Shown: positions 10,603 to 23,879, numbered from the stretch's first letter. The stretch: 64,000 nucleotides of DNA from Dryococelus australis (GCA_029891345.1 CM057002.1:65428590-65492589); one strand, 5' to 3'. Made by a program: numbers and translations. Notes: generated from the letters alone by a model not told the origin.

Positions 10603-13131
10603 TAAAGTACAAACAATTTCTAAAATTAAGGTTATATAGCTAATATTAGACCAGTAAGAAAGTGACACCGAAATTCTCGCAAGTTATAAGTCCTATTGGC
10701 AAGATATCAAAGTGCAGTAAATATGGGCGTCCATATGAAGGAGCTGAATGAAGATCTCGACCCCTTAACAATAATGTTGTTAGATATTTGGCCGTAGTTT
10801 TTAGTCATCGCAACCTGAAGTACGTCGCAAACTGCCCAGACATGTATCTGCACATAAATTCTCCAATCCTTCAAGTACAAAAGTAACTTGTATGTAATAT
10901 TTACCATGAACTTATCTATTTGTAAGTATACAAGACGTTCTAATACACACACGCACACAGTTTTCTATGTCACTAGCGGTCTAACACGAGATGCTGTCAT
11001 TGCTTCTTCAGCTATGTTTATTTCACAATATAAGTTACACTATTCATTTAAGCCGATATTACACGATTCATATTAGACGACAGCAGTATTCGACACCCTT
11101 GGTGGGTGCGCAATGTGTGGTATATGAATCCCATTCGTAGAACTATTACCAGTTAGTACCTTGCGTAAGCCTATGGAAAAAACTAGCCAGCACATCTTAA
11201 TATTGCTATATTATTTTTCGCCTTTTACATACTTACTCGTATAGTTTCATTCATTTTCTTGAAAATGACTTGAAGATACTAGAGTACGAGTGTATTATTG
11301 TTAATTTTGACGAATATTACTGACCGGTTGCAAATTATAGTAATGATATAGAAATTTTGGCCCCAGCGGAGTTTCGAACTCACGCCCAAAATTTGCCCAA
11401 AAGTTGCCATACCCAGCATTATTCGTCGTCGTCTTATTTTAAATCTATTTGAAAGAGTTACAACCTCACGGATGTATAATCAAGACGGATGCGTCCTTTT
11501 TGGCTTCTTCTTCAACTTGTTTCCAGTAGTAGCCAAGGGGGGCGCCCTACGCTCTGAAACTGCGACGTGATTGGCCAGTTACGAAAGCCGACGTGGAACC
11601 TGCCATGAAAAATAGGACGTGTCCAATTACCAAACCTGATACTAAATCTGGCCGTACCTAGGCGGTAAATGTCATGACGGGTGCTACACTAGCCTGTATA
11701 ACGGCCGCTATGGCGAACCTTGCACAAGCTTTTACGGAATCTTATATCGTATAACATCGCCTTTAGTTGTTAGTGATTCTATGTCCTTTTAATGTAGTGT
11801 TTTTATACCGGCCAGAAATGTTCCAAGGCATGTTGTTCAAATGGTCTCACCTTTGAAAATTTTACAAAACCGTACAATTTTTTTTTATTCTAACTTATTA
11901 CGAGGTGACTCTGCGAAAATTTTCAGCCTTTAGTAATATATCATCGTACCTTTTAGTTATTTTTCACTTCTCAATTAAAGTACAAGATGTTGTGAAACCA
12001 TCCATTCTGTATTAAGAAACTTTACACAAAGGAGCAGGCCTTCACAATTTTTGTATGTTATTTTCTCCATGGTTTTATTGAAGGTTGTAAGGATTATGCT
12101 ATGTCAGGAATCCATCCCTACGATTACACGATCGCGTGTAAGCGAAACACTTTTTTCGAGACCCGCGGTTGTGTGTGCATGAATATTCTCTACTGAACAA
12201 TTTGTTGCGATACTCCATATGTTAGAGTCTGAGTTAACGTGTACACATTTTTATTCATTACGTATTGTGGGTAGGAATGTATTGTTGTTTGACGGATCGA
12301 TTCAAGAGAGTGTTTTGTCATGCAGCGGCGAACGTTATTTGAGTTTGAGCAGTCGTTGGTTCTGTCCTGTTCTGCTGCATTGTCAACAGTTTTTTTCCAA
12401 CAGCTTTCCTATCTCCATTGCCGGAAAATGATGGTACAGTTTCTTATATGAAACGTTTCGAATTCCTCGAACGTTAGACTGAAATACTGATTAAACTCGG
12501 CCCTTAAATACAAGCAGATATTGTTATGCGCTCGCTGCTTCGCGAGAGAGTGGAAGTGAAGGACAGCAGTTATATGATAGCGGCGGCAGCAATTCAAAGG
12601 ATTGTTTTGATTGAACATGTGAGCGATAGACCGGTGGCCATGTATCTGTTACAGAAAGCGAACCTACTCGATAATTATTTTTGCAGCGCACGCTGTTGAG
12701 CCTGGTTGTATTGATTTCTGCGTTTATCTGAAGAATGCTCTGGATTACTTACCTCATTCTCTCAGCGTGACTCGGGGTGTGTTGAACCTTCCAGATGGCC
12801 GTTGCAAACGATATAAATATGTGACAGGCCTCCGAGCCCAATTGATGAGCAAATGAGTAGCTGAGTCCCGAGCAATAGAAGACGAGCAGCGAAAGAAGCG
12901 ACCAGCGGAAGGGAAATCTGCGACTGCGAGTATCAAGCAGTGAAGGGTGCGGCTGGCAGACTGGACTATTTAACTAGACGCGTGAGTGAAAGACATTACA
13001 AATGGAACAAGAGATAGACTGAACACCTGTTAATAATGAGCATGAGCTAATCGACTGTCACCAAACAGAGACAATTAAGAAGGGTGTAAATTAGAGTTAA
13101 GACAGACATTAAATATTGCGCTGACCAGGGG
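10603..13131. other. CPD intron 1, mostly unassigned
   Basis: No gene is supported. A tRNA-like box B on the minus strand (gagttcgaaactcc, about 11360-11385) marks a SINE remnant. A CpG-rich patch at about 12760-12990 has a TATA-like atataaat at 12812 and a weak donor-like gacgcgtgagtg, which suggests an old LTR or promoter-bearing repeat. The rest shows nothing I can assign. Confidence 0.4.
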
Positions 13132-13545
13132 CGTCTTGCCGCCATCCAGCCGCCATAGGCCCGGCGTGTTTCCTCCATCCAGCCGCCGGAGGCCCGGCGT
13201 CTTGCTGCCATCCAGCCGCCAGAGGCCCGGCGTCTTGCCGCCATCCAGCCACCGTAGGCCCAGTATCTTGCCACCATCCAGCCGCTGCAGACCCGGTATC
13301 TTGCCGACATCCAGCCACCGTAGGCCCGGCGTCTTGCCGCCATTCAGCCGCTGCATTCCTGGCATCTTGCCGCCATCCAGCCGCTGCATTCCAGACGTCT
13401 TGCCACCATCTAGTCGCTGCAGGCCAGCCGTCTTGCCGCCATCCAGCCGCTGCAGACCCGGCATCTTGTCGCCATCCAGCCACCGTAGGCCCAGCATCTT
13501 GCCACCATCCAGCCGCCGGAGGCCCAGCGTCTTGCCGCCATCCAT
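13132..13545. repeat. 33-bp minisatellite, about 12.5 copies
   Basis: Tandem units of exactly 33 bases are built on cgtcttgccgccatccagcc, then gccgtaggcccgg. Copies differ at a few positions such as catc/gccgcc and cagt/cggc. Because 33 is divisible by three, several frames on both strands stay open (up to 181 codons on plus), but these are by-products of the repeat. Confidence 0.95.
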
Positions 13546-14379
13546 GGGCCGCTCTAGCATAAGGCAGCGAGGCGGCATCATCTGGCCGGAGTTTGTCTAC
13601 TATCTTTTACCAGCCCGATTCCTTCCCATACTTTTCGTGTTTGTTGAGGAGTCTTGTTTGATGCAATTGCGGGAATTTTAATATCTTGCTATTTCTACAA
13701 CATTTGTGGTAACCGCCATTTTGTAAGAGGCTCTTACTTTTTGGAAAGGTATTCATCATTTTACAGGAAAGGAAATATTAAGAGGACTATGTACTGAAAA
13801 GTTTTCTGTGAAATCATCGTTTTCGCGCAAATGCGTATCTCGGTAAATAAAAGTTCTGAAAATAGGACTTTTCACTAGAAAGGATAAAAAAGCTATTGTC
13901 TATATCCCTATATTTTTACTTTTATCGAATTTAGTGTATTAATGGAGGAAGAATTCGTGAAAGTGGTTAAATATCGCATTTATAAAGCTTGCCTATGCAG
14001 TTTCCTTAAGCGGCAAGAGAAAAGTATAAATATACGGGCGTAGTTAAATCTGTGGTCTATCATCGCGTTTATTAAAACCCCTATGTTACAGATCTACTTT
14101 GTACAGCACAGCGTCACGACGGAAATACTGCACGCCTTGCGCGTAAGAGCAATGCGGCGCTAGGTGTGAGAGTTAGTGACGCCCGTATCGCTCCCTCGCT
14201 TCTTGACCTTGAACGCGCAGGTACATAGTCCCCTTAACAATAGCAGCACTTTCAAACGTGTTTCGCAAGTGGCACTAGAGTTTTCCAGTTTGACTACCAA
14301 ATGCCCTGTATTGGAATATACATAGGTATACTGGTAAGGCTTAACGTCTCGTCGACAGGGAGGTGACTAAAGACACATC
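13546..14379. other. CPD intron 1, no gene seen
   Basis: Intronic sequence without recognisable coding or repeat structure. Confidence 0.4.
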
Positions 14380-14545
14380 AAGTTGCTAAGAGAAACAGGA
14401 GAAGGAAAGTAAACGACCGTGGCTTGCCGTAGCGATCGTCCTAGCATTTGCCTGGAGTAATTTTGGGAAACCATGGGAAACGAAGTCATGATACCAAGAT
14501 TCAAACCCAGAACCTCCCGAATGCGAGTACAAAAGCTCACCACTT
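14380..14545 (-). mobile_element. SINE family S2, truncated copy
   Basis: On the minus strand, gggtttgaatcttgg is a decayed box B. It is followed by ggtttcccaaaattactcc and aggcaaatgctagga, which parallel the S2 body at 3760-3985. The tRNA-like 5' end is missing or decayed. Confidence 0.7.
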
Positions 14546-15493
14546 TATTTTGCCATGAAATTCGAATAAATGCCTTTCTCGGTCGTTCACTATGCGAGGG
14601 GTCTGCGCTCCAAAGAGCGTGGGACGAAAACACGTTCCTCGGTGATGCCCACAGCTCAGTCAGTTCCCTACGCTCCAGAGTGACACGTGCCGTTCGAGGG
14701 CTTAAGGTTGCGCAAACCATCTGGCGACTAAACCATATGGCTCTCTAAATAACACTTCATGTGGTGACATATTAAAATTAGTGATCAAAATCGCGATTCT
14801 GGGTCGGAACATTGGATTATAAAACTGAATAACCCCTATTTTGTTGCGATTTCGGGAAAAACAATTATACTATCAAGTAGCCCGATAACTTCTCTAACTT
14901 CGAGTACTTTATTCATATTATTTATTTAAAAAAAAAGTGGAAGCAGCAGCGCCGAGAAGTTAAAAACGTGTTACCAAGCGGAGAACAATATGTAAAAATC
15001 CATCAAGAAAGCCATAAAGAGAACGAGTCCAACGACTCAGCAGCACGGAGAGGATTCGCCTGGATAGACTGAGACACAATAAGAGCAGACCGAGGTTCTG
15101 GTGGAAACCCAGCCCAGCCCAGTCCGGCCCTAGTGGGTCCGAAACGAGCGGCTTACCATAGCGTCAGGCAAGTCCAGCTCCTAGTACCTCGCGAGTAAGT
15201 CCCAAGAGACAAGCGACGACTCTATCATATCTGCTGAGAAGCGACGATACCATACACGAGGCTTCTCAGGAAACTCGGGAAGGGTTCCCCAGCTCAGCAA
15301 GTCAAAAGGCTTCGCGTATCCATCCAAACAAAATACCCTGCCTCGGCTGACTTAAGTTCTTACCAACTAGCGATTGATTTCCGACCTCGATACACATCTA
15401 ATTTCACGGAAAATCTAGCGTAAGGAGTCGCAACTCCTACCCACCAAATTTTTTGTTTAAAAGTTGACTTTAATTGACGTATTGACCGATACA
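14546..15493. other. CPD intron 1, no gene seen
   Basis: Intronic sequence. I see no gene or clear repeat between the SINE and the inverted-repeat element. Confidence 0.4.
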
Positions 15494-15499
15494 TTTGCC

Positions 15500-16852
15500 A
15501 GCAATATGATTATGGGAAGTCTGGGCGAAGGGATTGGGGAATCGAATTCGGATTCGGAGAGCAGCCATCTTGTAACGTCACCTGTTTGCCATCTTGGATG
15601 TCATGGACCTTTTACCCCTGACCCAAGTGACCTTGACCTTTACCATAACCTAGACCACGTGGACCTTTGAACTCAAAAACACTAAAAAGCCTTTAAAAAT
15701 TCCAAAAAATTCAAAAAAAAATTATTATTAAAATCGTTAAAAACTACTTACAAATTATTCAAAAATTATTACAAGGATCCTCAGAAATTACCCCCCCCCC
15801 CCAATTGTAGCAGCCACCCTCGTGCAAAAACAAGCCCCCAAAATCCAATTCTCGTAATTTTAATTAATTTGGGGGTCTTCCTTCGGACCTAAAGAGCAGT
15901 GACGGCCACATTGGTTTTATATGCATACCCTATGCCAACTCGATACAGGGTATAGAGAATAGGACTCATGCCTAATCATCAGCCATCTTGCATCCATATT
16001 GTATGCAGGTGACCTTTGTCCCCGACCAAGACCTTTGACCCGTGACCTTGATCTTTGACCTTGAAAATGAACAAAATTAAAAATAATAAAAAATCACATT
16101 TTTTAAAATTCAAAAATATTGTAAAAAATTTACTATGAAAAAAAAATATTAAAAAATAATAAAAAAATAATTATTAAAAATAGTTTTAAAATGTAATTAA
16201 AAATCTTACATTTTATGAGGTCTCCCCCTACACCATCGGTTACTCACCTCTGTTTGAATCCAGCAGACGACTGACACCCTCGCACGCACTCCCTCACCTA
16301 TAATCATTCCGCCATTTTGATTTTTTCGTTCATTTGTTTACATGCTACTGGAGGCAGCCATGTTTGTTTACATGCTACTGGAGTCGGCCATATTTGTTCT
16401 TCGTACGTCATTTGTTTATACATTACTGGAGACCTCCATCTTGGTAGGTGACCACCATCTTCGTATACGTTACTTGTTTGCCTTCTTGAAAGCCTTCTAC
16501 AATTTGGGGGAAGGGGGAGTGGGTTATTTCCGAGGATCCTATTAATAATTTCTTAATAATTTTTAAATAATTTTTTATAATTTTTAATAATGAGTTTTTT
16601 TCGGAGTTTTCATAATTCTTTTAGAGATTTTTGGAACTTTTTGAGGGGTTTTTGGAATTTCTAAAGGTTTTTTTAGTGTTTTTTTGAGGTCAAAGGTCCA
16701 AGAGTCAAGGTCAATTTATAGGTACGTGGGTCAGGGGTTAAAGGTAAATGACATCCAATATGGCTTTCAGATGACGTCACAAGATGGCGGCTCCCCGAAT
16801 CCGAATCCGATTCCCCAATCCCTTGGCCCAGTCTTCCCATAATAATACTACT
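15500..16852. mobile_element. non-autonomous Polinton-like element with perfect 6-bp target duplication
   Basis: The ends are long inverted repeats of about 215 bp each (15500-15715 and 16640-16852). The left end reads agcaatatgattatggg and the right end, inverted, reads agtagtattattatggg. Both continue with gggattggggaatcg and gccatcttgt-like sequence. The element is flanked by an exact 6-base duplication, tttgcc, at 15494-15499 and 16853-16858. Six-base duplications and AGT-like ends are hallmarks of Polinton/Maverick integration. The interior is AT-rich, non-coding, and has a block (catttgttta, ctactggaggca) that recurs in the element at 23880. It would need an integrase supplied in trans. 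Confidence 0.82.
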
Positions 16853-16969
16853 TTTGCCGTTGGACATAGCGCGTGTGACGTTTACATAGTGTAGTTGTGA
16901 CTACTAACTTGCTCATGTCAGATCAACTTGATGACAAACTCACAGTACACGTGTACGCGACATGCGAAG

Positions 16970-17045
16970 TAAATATCTGCGGCGGAAGAACCGGGGCGCG
17001 AACTCCCGTCTCTCCGACAATTCGACCACTCTGCCCCTGAGATGT
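16970..17045 (-). mobile_element. tRNA-like SINE head
   Basis: On the minus strand, ggggcagagtggtcgaatt resembles a serine/leucine tRNA box A, and gagttcgcgccccggttc resembles box B. The spacing is too short and the arms do not close into a full cloverleaf, so I read it as a tRNA-derived repeat. Confidence 0.5.
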
Positions 17046-17283
17046 GAGGGCAGAACATATGTGTATTAGATTATATGAAGCCATGCTCTGGGCAATGCAG
17101 TGAATACAAATCTATTGCTTCTATCCGGAATTCTTAGTGCAGTAGAGGTTAGTATTATTGCCTCTTTTTTCCTAACACTAAGTGCTAGTTTAGTACATAA
17201 GGCTTACAAAGTAAGCAGCTATTATACAGTATTTCCTAATGATTAATACAGGACAAATAACTCCATTAATCCCAATTTACTCG

Positions 17284-17520
17284 GGGGCCGCGGTGTCTGA
17301 GGTTAGACTGCTCGCCTTCGAGCAAGGCTAACCGGGCTCAATCCCTGGCCGGGTCACTCGGGATTTTCGCAATTGGGAATCGTGCCGGACGATGCCGCTG
17401 GTCGGCGGGTTTTCTCGGGAATCTCCCCTTTCTCCCGCCCTTGCAGTCCGGCGCTGCTCCATTGCCACCTTATTTCACCCTCATCGGCTCTCAAGACCTC
17501 GTTTACTGAAAGCCAAGTTC
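17284..17520 (+). mobile_element. tRNA-derived SINE, family S1
   Basis: The head ggggccgcggtgtctgaggt is followed by a box B (gggctcaatccc), then gtgccggacgatgcc, cctttctcccgcc and the tail ggctctcaagacctcg. This is the same order as the other S1 copies. The tail is somewhat decayed (tactgaaagccaag). No clear target duplication is visible. Confidence 0.85.
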
Positions 17521-17657
17521 ATATTAATCTGTACGTTTCTTGGGTCCACAAAAATCTATTAAACGTAAGCTATTTTGTGTGAATTTGTTTAAGTCGATAA
17601 CATGTTAAAACCACGACAGTGTTTGAAAAAGACATTTAATTACATGTGAAATATTAC

Positions 17658-17897
17658 TATAGGCTATTCACGATAATTGAGCACTTTTTAAGGTCCTCCC
17701 AACAGGCAATCCCAAATAAATGTTTTCTATTGCAGCTTCAGGCGTTTACTTTTGAGAGAGGTGAAACGTATACACTCTGTTTATTGGTCACATGGATATG
17801 TTTATATTAAAAAGTGACGGAAAGATAGAAATTCACCGAGAAGAAAAATTTTGCAGGGCCTTAAAATTGTGCTCACTTTACCGTGAACAGCTTATAG
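17658..17897. mobile_element. MITE, family M1, compact copy
   Basis: A 240-base element from ctataggctattcacgataa to ttaccgtgaacagcttatag. The terminal 20 bases are near-exact inverted repeats. The interior is non-coding. Confidence 0.9.
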
Positions 17898-19940
17898 CTA
17901 TGTAATTAATCAGTTCACTGCTAAATATCTCTGTTTTCGCTGAGAAAGAAGGCGTAAAAGTTTATGTTTTGATTTTTGGTGATATATTAGCATTAACAAG
18001 AACGCCAACAAGTAACACTTTCATGAACACACTTTCCGCTCATTACGGCTTAAGTTCGCTTACACGATTAATGCACGGGCCGGATGTTCGATGAAATCTC
18101 GACCGCGCTTGCTGGCAGTGGTACACCGCACAAGCGATGACTGACTATCAGAACAGCGATAATGCGGATAAAGCTTGTCAAGGCCATGACAGAAAATGAT
18201 AACTTCTTCCTGAAATACAGAAGCTCCTGCTATAAAGCTGAGTTGTATTCCTGTTAACAGTAACTTTATAGAAAATGACACTGCATAAGTTACACTTCTT
18301 TAAGAACATGTTAAATCGGGTAGTTATATTTCCACACACCAAATTAGGTACTAAATAAGAAATACCACACACAGACCAATTCTGTGACTAAAGAAATTGG
18401 GCGCAAAGAGCGCCTGACAGCTGCTCAGAATCAAACCCCTCGAGTACCAACATAAAAATAATTCCTTACCTCTAAAACAGACAAAATCAGGCAACTTTGC
18501 CTAAGGACACCACACCTTTTAAATAGATAAGTTTTAAGGAATATTAGCAAATATTTCTAGGTTTTAATGCAACTGGGTTATAATAAAACCTTCACAAGAC
18601 ACAGTACTTCACAATATCATGCTTTATTTATTTTTACTGGTGGTGGGTGAATTAGAGATCGAGCTCTCAGCGCAGACTTTTGAAGTGGATACGTCTTTAA
18701 ATTTGCAACCATAGTGGGAGGCAATCCAGAAAATCCGATGATAAAATAAGGGGATACAGTTTTGCATTGCAGCTCCGAATGTATCGCCAACATTCAGAAT
18801 TCAATTACACCACTCGATTGCCAAAGGATCGAAGATTATGTTACGTTGAGTGAAGACTGCGAAGTATCAAGTGAGTTGGGAGGGGTTTTGGGTACAGCAA
18901 TTTTGAGCTCGTTTCGCCGCATCATAATTTCCGCGTAGTATAACTTTTGACTAGGAGAAGCTACGACACTCATTTGAGTTTCAATCGACAGCTCTCGTCA
19001 AGGTCAATCGATTGCGTGTATGAAAACATTTGCGTGGCGTTGTTATGGTGAAATTGTATGAGTTTGATGTAAAATATTAAGAAAACTTAACACAATATTG
19101 GCATATACTCGTCAAAAAGCCAAGTCGAAATACAGAAGTCGTATACGGTTGGAAAGAGTATCTCAAAAGCAATCCAGTGATACCCATAAAACCCCATATG
19201 ATCGAGTGAAGCTGTGCCAGGAACGTAAAAAATATATCAAGGCGTCCGAGCACCTCAACGTAGACGTATTCACGCAAAACAAATGGCCATGTCCCCAACA
19301 CAGCCACACCCAATTTTTTTACACGATTTTGGAGAACAGAGCGTTTTTGTGGATGAAAAACCTTCCCACTCATGTTCTGACAGAAGCGCATCATTTTCCT
19401 TGTGAGTGTTGGGTCAGTATTTATGCCTTACTCTGGAAGCGATTGTCAGGTGGTCTGGTTATTTGGTAGGTGACGTAGGAATGGATAGAAACTGTTTTCA
19501 TATAATGTTTGAGAGCATGTAGCTATAGTAGTGGTGGTGATCAGAGGGTTTCCTGGAATACGTGCGAGGTTTAGACTTTTCTAGTCATCGGATGTTTCGA
19601 AACGGGAAATGTTTGGGGAGAGATATTTTCTGTATGGTCTACGATATCGGTATCATTGTAGTCGGAGTATCTTCGGATTTATGCTAGTTATTCGTTGAGA
19701 GAAGTGATCACATAGGTAGCTGTCATAGATTGTGCCGTCACAGAAATTCAATTAGAATCATAATGTCAGTACGTCAGAATTTGATTATATCGGTTTCCAT
19801 TAAAAAATTGTATAATTTGTAAATATTAAACTTCTTCAAAATTTGGTGAATTCATACAAATGCACTGTATATGATAATGATCACAGGGTCGTACACCTAT
19901 GGACAGAGGCTACGGAGTATCTTGAACAACAATATCAATC
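17898..19940. other. CPD intron 1, one unexplained open frame
   Basis: No host gene is supported. A 123-codon open frame on the plus strand (19098-19469) begins MAYTRQKAKSKYRS. It is rich in lysine and arginine in its first half and looks more protein-like than most chance frames, but I cannot name it. The opposite strand is also open over the same bases (19077-19394). It may be an exon of an unrecognised transposon. Confidence 0.35.
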
Positions 19941-21030
19941 TCATGTGTAACTGCGTTTAGTGACGATGACGTCCTGCAGTCGTGCGTAGAAACGATCATA
20001 AAAGTGTTCGATGTCATCTCGGGGAATAGTGTTCCACGCTAATTCCACCTGTTGTTTCAACTGGCGGATGTTTGTTGTCGGTGTTGCAGACCGCACCAAA
20101 CGCCGTCCTATCATGACCCACACTTGTTCTATGGGGGACAGGTCGGGTGATCATGCTGGCCAGGTGAGTTGACGAACACATTCGAGAGCGCGTTGGGTAA
20201 CACGAGACGTGTGTGCAAGGACATTGTCCTGTTGGAAGAGGACATCTCCTTGGCGTTGCAGGAACGGCAATTAAATGGGCTGGATGATGTTCTGGATGTA
20301 GCGTTTACTGTTCAGTGTTGCCTCAACAAATACCATAGGCATACGGTCATTGTAAGCCATTGCTCCTCAGACCATTATACCTGCCTGGCGTTGGTCCTGT
20401 GTCACTGTCGTATACACTCCGGTTGTCGTCCTCTCCTGGTCGACGCCGCACTCGCAAACGACTGTCACTAGCGCCAAGGCCGAATCTGCTCTCATCACTA
20501 AACATAACTCCGCGCCATTCATCCCTCCAGTAACCTCGTTCGTGACACCATCCGAGACGGGCTGCAAGGTGATTATGTGTGAGAAGAAGCCTGGCGAGCG
20601 GCACAGCATCGTAGCCCAGCATCCAGCAAACTGTTGGTGATGGTCCTAGCTGACACCCTGGGTGCAACAGTGGTCCTAATCTGTGCGGCAGTCGCCGTGC
20701 GATCAGCAATGGTTGCTCGTCTGATGCGGCGGTCCAGGCGGGAATCCGTATGCCGCTACCGCCTGGAACCAGGTTGACGAGCATGTGCACCATCGTTGGA
20801 CCACCGGCACCACCCATGGTGTACAGCAGACACTTCACGTCCTACGCGATGGACAGTTCTTCGGAAGGATTATCCAGCCTCCCTCAGGCCCTCAACACGA
20901 CCTCGTTCAAAGTTATGTAATTGCACTAATTGTGGTCGTCTATGCCGTCGTGGCGTGTTTACAATGCTTACTACACACAGGACGATGCTTGAAACACCAG
21001 ACTACTCTTTCACCGAGTCAACTACAGTTG
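19941..21030 (-). pseudogene. Tc1-like transposase, decayed
   Basis: Read on the minus strand, the remnants follow the usual Tc1 order. Near 20930 there is an N-terminal helix-turn-helix piece with FERGRVEGLREAG. A middle open frame (20347-20838) has GWCHERGYWRDEWRGVMFSD and ESRFG, the first catalytic aspartate. Then come an HTSRVTQRALE segment with the second aspartate just before it, and SPIEQVWVMIGRRL with the catalytic glutamate. The C-terminus (to 19941) ends VIVTKRSYT. Several frameshifts and an in-frame stop separate the pieces, so it is inactive. All three acids of the DDE triad are still encoded. I did not find clear terminal inverted repeats. Confidence 0.88.
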
Positions 21031-21049
21031 CATTGGGCTCAGTGGTGTT

Positions 21050-23004
21050 ATGCCTAGTATGCGGTTCGTACTCTGTCCACAGGATATCACTGATAGTCGG
21101 TTCATATACTGCCCTCTATCAGTGCCCCAAGCGCATATATTATTTCTACGTCATCGCTTTAGTCGTGTTCATTTTTCATTTTCCACCAGTGTGTAATTGG
21201 GTGCAAACAAAAACGGTAATTGCTGCACCAACCTTCATAATGGCCAACAATAAATGGAAATGAAATAAGCTTTTATCAAATATTTCTGGACATGAATGCT
21301 GCCGGATGTGCAGTTTCGAAAATAAACTATATTACACAATAAATACGTCTGAGTGATTAAGTTAAAATTATATATGAAATTAAAAATACATCACATTCTT
21401 AAAACCTTTTCGTTTACTATGATTGACTGATATAACAGATGCACCTTGTTTCGATAATTACGTTAAAATAATAGTCACGCTAGGATTGTCAAATAAAAAG
21501 CTCTAAGTAGCGCAACGCGTTCACATACATCGTAGAACATTACTGATGCGCCATCTTTTTAGATTCGAGGAGTAGAAACAGTTTTCGGAAAAACGGCGAC
21601 GAAAAATAGCACAAGGAATCATGCAACTACCACTTGTCAGGATAAAATCGTGGTTTGATGAATAACAGCAGAATTTTAACGTGGTCATCGTTACCTCAGC
21701 ACGATCATAAATACATGGCGTGATGTTTTCTGGATGACAGGTTTCACTAGAACACATCTGCAGATAAGTAAGTCAGGAATTCGTACCATAATCAAGTAAC
21801 TATGGTCAAGCATAGCCAAATTCGTGTTCAGATGTGATTTATTAGTAGCAAGCCTCCAAATTTTAAACAATCGTCTTATCTCTAGATATCATCAAATCGA
21901 TCTTAGTGCATTATTTAGGCTATGTAACTCGTTGGTAAAATTACAGATTCCAAACAGCTCTGTATCAACAATTTAGACAAGAATGTGAAAAGAAAGCAAT
22001 CCCACTCCGATAGAATCCTATAGTTAAAATATATAGTAAGTGATTTTTAATAGTTTTTTAATTGCTATTGTCCTATACTTCTCTCTTTACGTTCACTTGG
22101 CGCATTGTATATTAAATCATACTTTGGCCATATTTCACAGAAAAAACTTGTCAGAGAGAAAATTAATTAAACCTTAAGAGTTAATTATTTTGGTATTGTA
22201 AGATATAGGATAAATTTATTACCTTAGTGAAGTTGAAAATATACGACATAAGCGCTTAGATTTGTCACACAAGTTCACCAGATGACCGGTATTTGACTGC
22301 AGTGTATAAGTGGGCTGGGTTATGTAAAATTATACGTTATTTTGTATTTTCTGTTACCTGTTATAATGTACTAGTGTACTTCAAACATCACTTCCAACAG
22401 TGCGGGTAGCACGAGTGCTAAATTACCACATAAGGAGGACAGCGATATGTGATTATAAACATGAATGGATTGTTACCATACGCCACATTTACCTAAATGT
22501 AACGCACGCATATTGATACTTCGACTTTCGATTGGCACCATTCTCGCAACTGATAAGCTTGCAGTTTTGGAGTTATATAAATCCAGAAAATGTGCTTTAC
22601 TTAAATATTACATTGCGACGAAAATTAGTTATGTTACATGCTTTCGAGATTTTGCTACACTAAGTTTATTGGTTAAATGTTGCTAGTGGAGGGGACAAAC
22701 CGGCATACGTAAAATCACAAATCACACAACTAACCGTTATTGTAAGCATATCTTTCCAAGGAATGTAGTCTAAGAATTTTAAAAATTACTTTCGTTACTA
22801 CGATATTTTAGCTACAAGTTTCCGTAGCTCGTGAGAAATCCTGTCTGCCTGTATAAAATATATTAGCAACGATTTTCATGAGTTACCAGAGATTTTTGTG
22901 AACATGCATGTCGAAAGCTTCACATGTTTGTGTATCGCACGGTTTCTGCTCACATTTATACGCTGTTCGTTGTCAGCTGAGTTCTGTATAGTATCTACTT
23001 CTCC
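21050..23004. other. CPD intron 1, AT-rich, no gene seen
   Basis: AT-rich intronic sequence with only short chance open frames. Confidence 0.4.
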
Positions 23005-23385
23005 GGCTATTTTGTATCCTTCCATCGTATGTAAAATTACCATTGCCACTGGCTCTCCCACTTAGTTCAAACACCAATCAAGTGTAACTTCCATATCTGT
23101 GAAATCGTTAAGAATGTAAACACATTAAGAATAAGCCAATTCATACTCCAATGCACGCAAAACCAATATAAAATATTCTTCAAAAAAATACAAACGCCAC
23201 AAAAATAAAAGTTACACTTTGAATACGATGTTAGGATATGGGACTACTTTTCTCACTTCACTGCTAACTTAACTGGAATTTTTCCAGTCAATGTGCCCTT
23301 TAAAATACACGCTGTTAGGGTCAGTGAGTTTCTTTTTCATAGATTGATTTAAAAAATGCCTAGTTTACCACGAACCATCTACAGC
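23005..23385. mobile_element. decayed relative of the M1 long MITE
   Basis: The segment parallels the interior and right end of the element at 1338-1765: tgtaaaattaccattgcc, then atcaagtgtaacttcc, then a terminal tagtttaccacgaacc in place of tttatcgtgaacagcc. The left terminus is not recognisable. Confidence 0.5.
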
Positions 23386-23879
23386 AGAACTTGCGAGCTG
23401 CTTTTACAGTCATGCGGGAGTGGGTCATGGTCAATTATGTAAAATATTAAATCGCCGGGGAAATTCCAGTCATAATCAATACACAGAAGTACTACATAGT
23501 GTTTATTATTTCACGTATCTGCCCATGGCTCTACTGCACTATAGCCTACGGTATAATGAGTTAGCGAAAGGGGATGTTCGGAGAAGTAGCGTAAGAGCGA
23601 TGAAAGGGGTGAAAAAGGAAAAGGGAAGAGCGCGACAACTATGTCACATCGTTTATTTGTACGGCTTTCCTGCGGATCAAACAGAAAGCTTCTCTCTGCC
23701 GCTGCGGTTTCTGTGTCCTCTGGATATGCATCGGAGAAAATGTGCAAAGGGCAGGATATTAGAAGGGTTGCGGAAGGCTTTGGCGCTGCTGTTCCGTGCG
23801 GGGGTACTTACAGTGTATACCTTCAAATTATTTCGGAAACAGGAGATGTATCAAGTTTTGAAACTACATATACATTTGT

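Noticed and set aside
13136..13681. 181-codon open frame on the plus strand with a PPSSRxRPGVL repeat
   Set aside because: It is a translation of the 33-bp minisatellite; the opposite strand is equally open, and there is no start context or splice support.
16975..17045. possible tRNA gene on the minus strand
   Set aside because: Boxes A and B are recognisable but the spacing and arms do not form a complete cloverleaf; fits a tRNA-derived SINE head.
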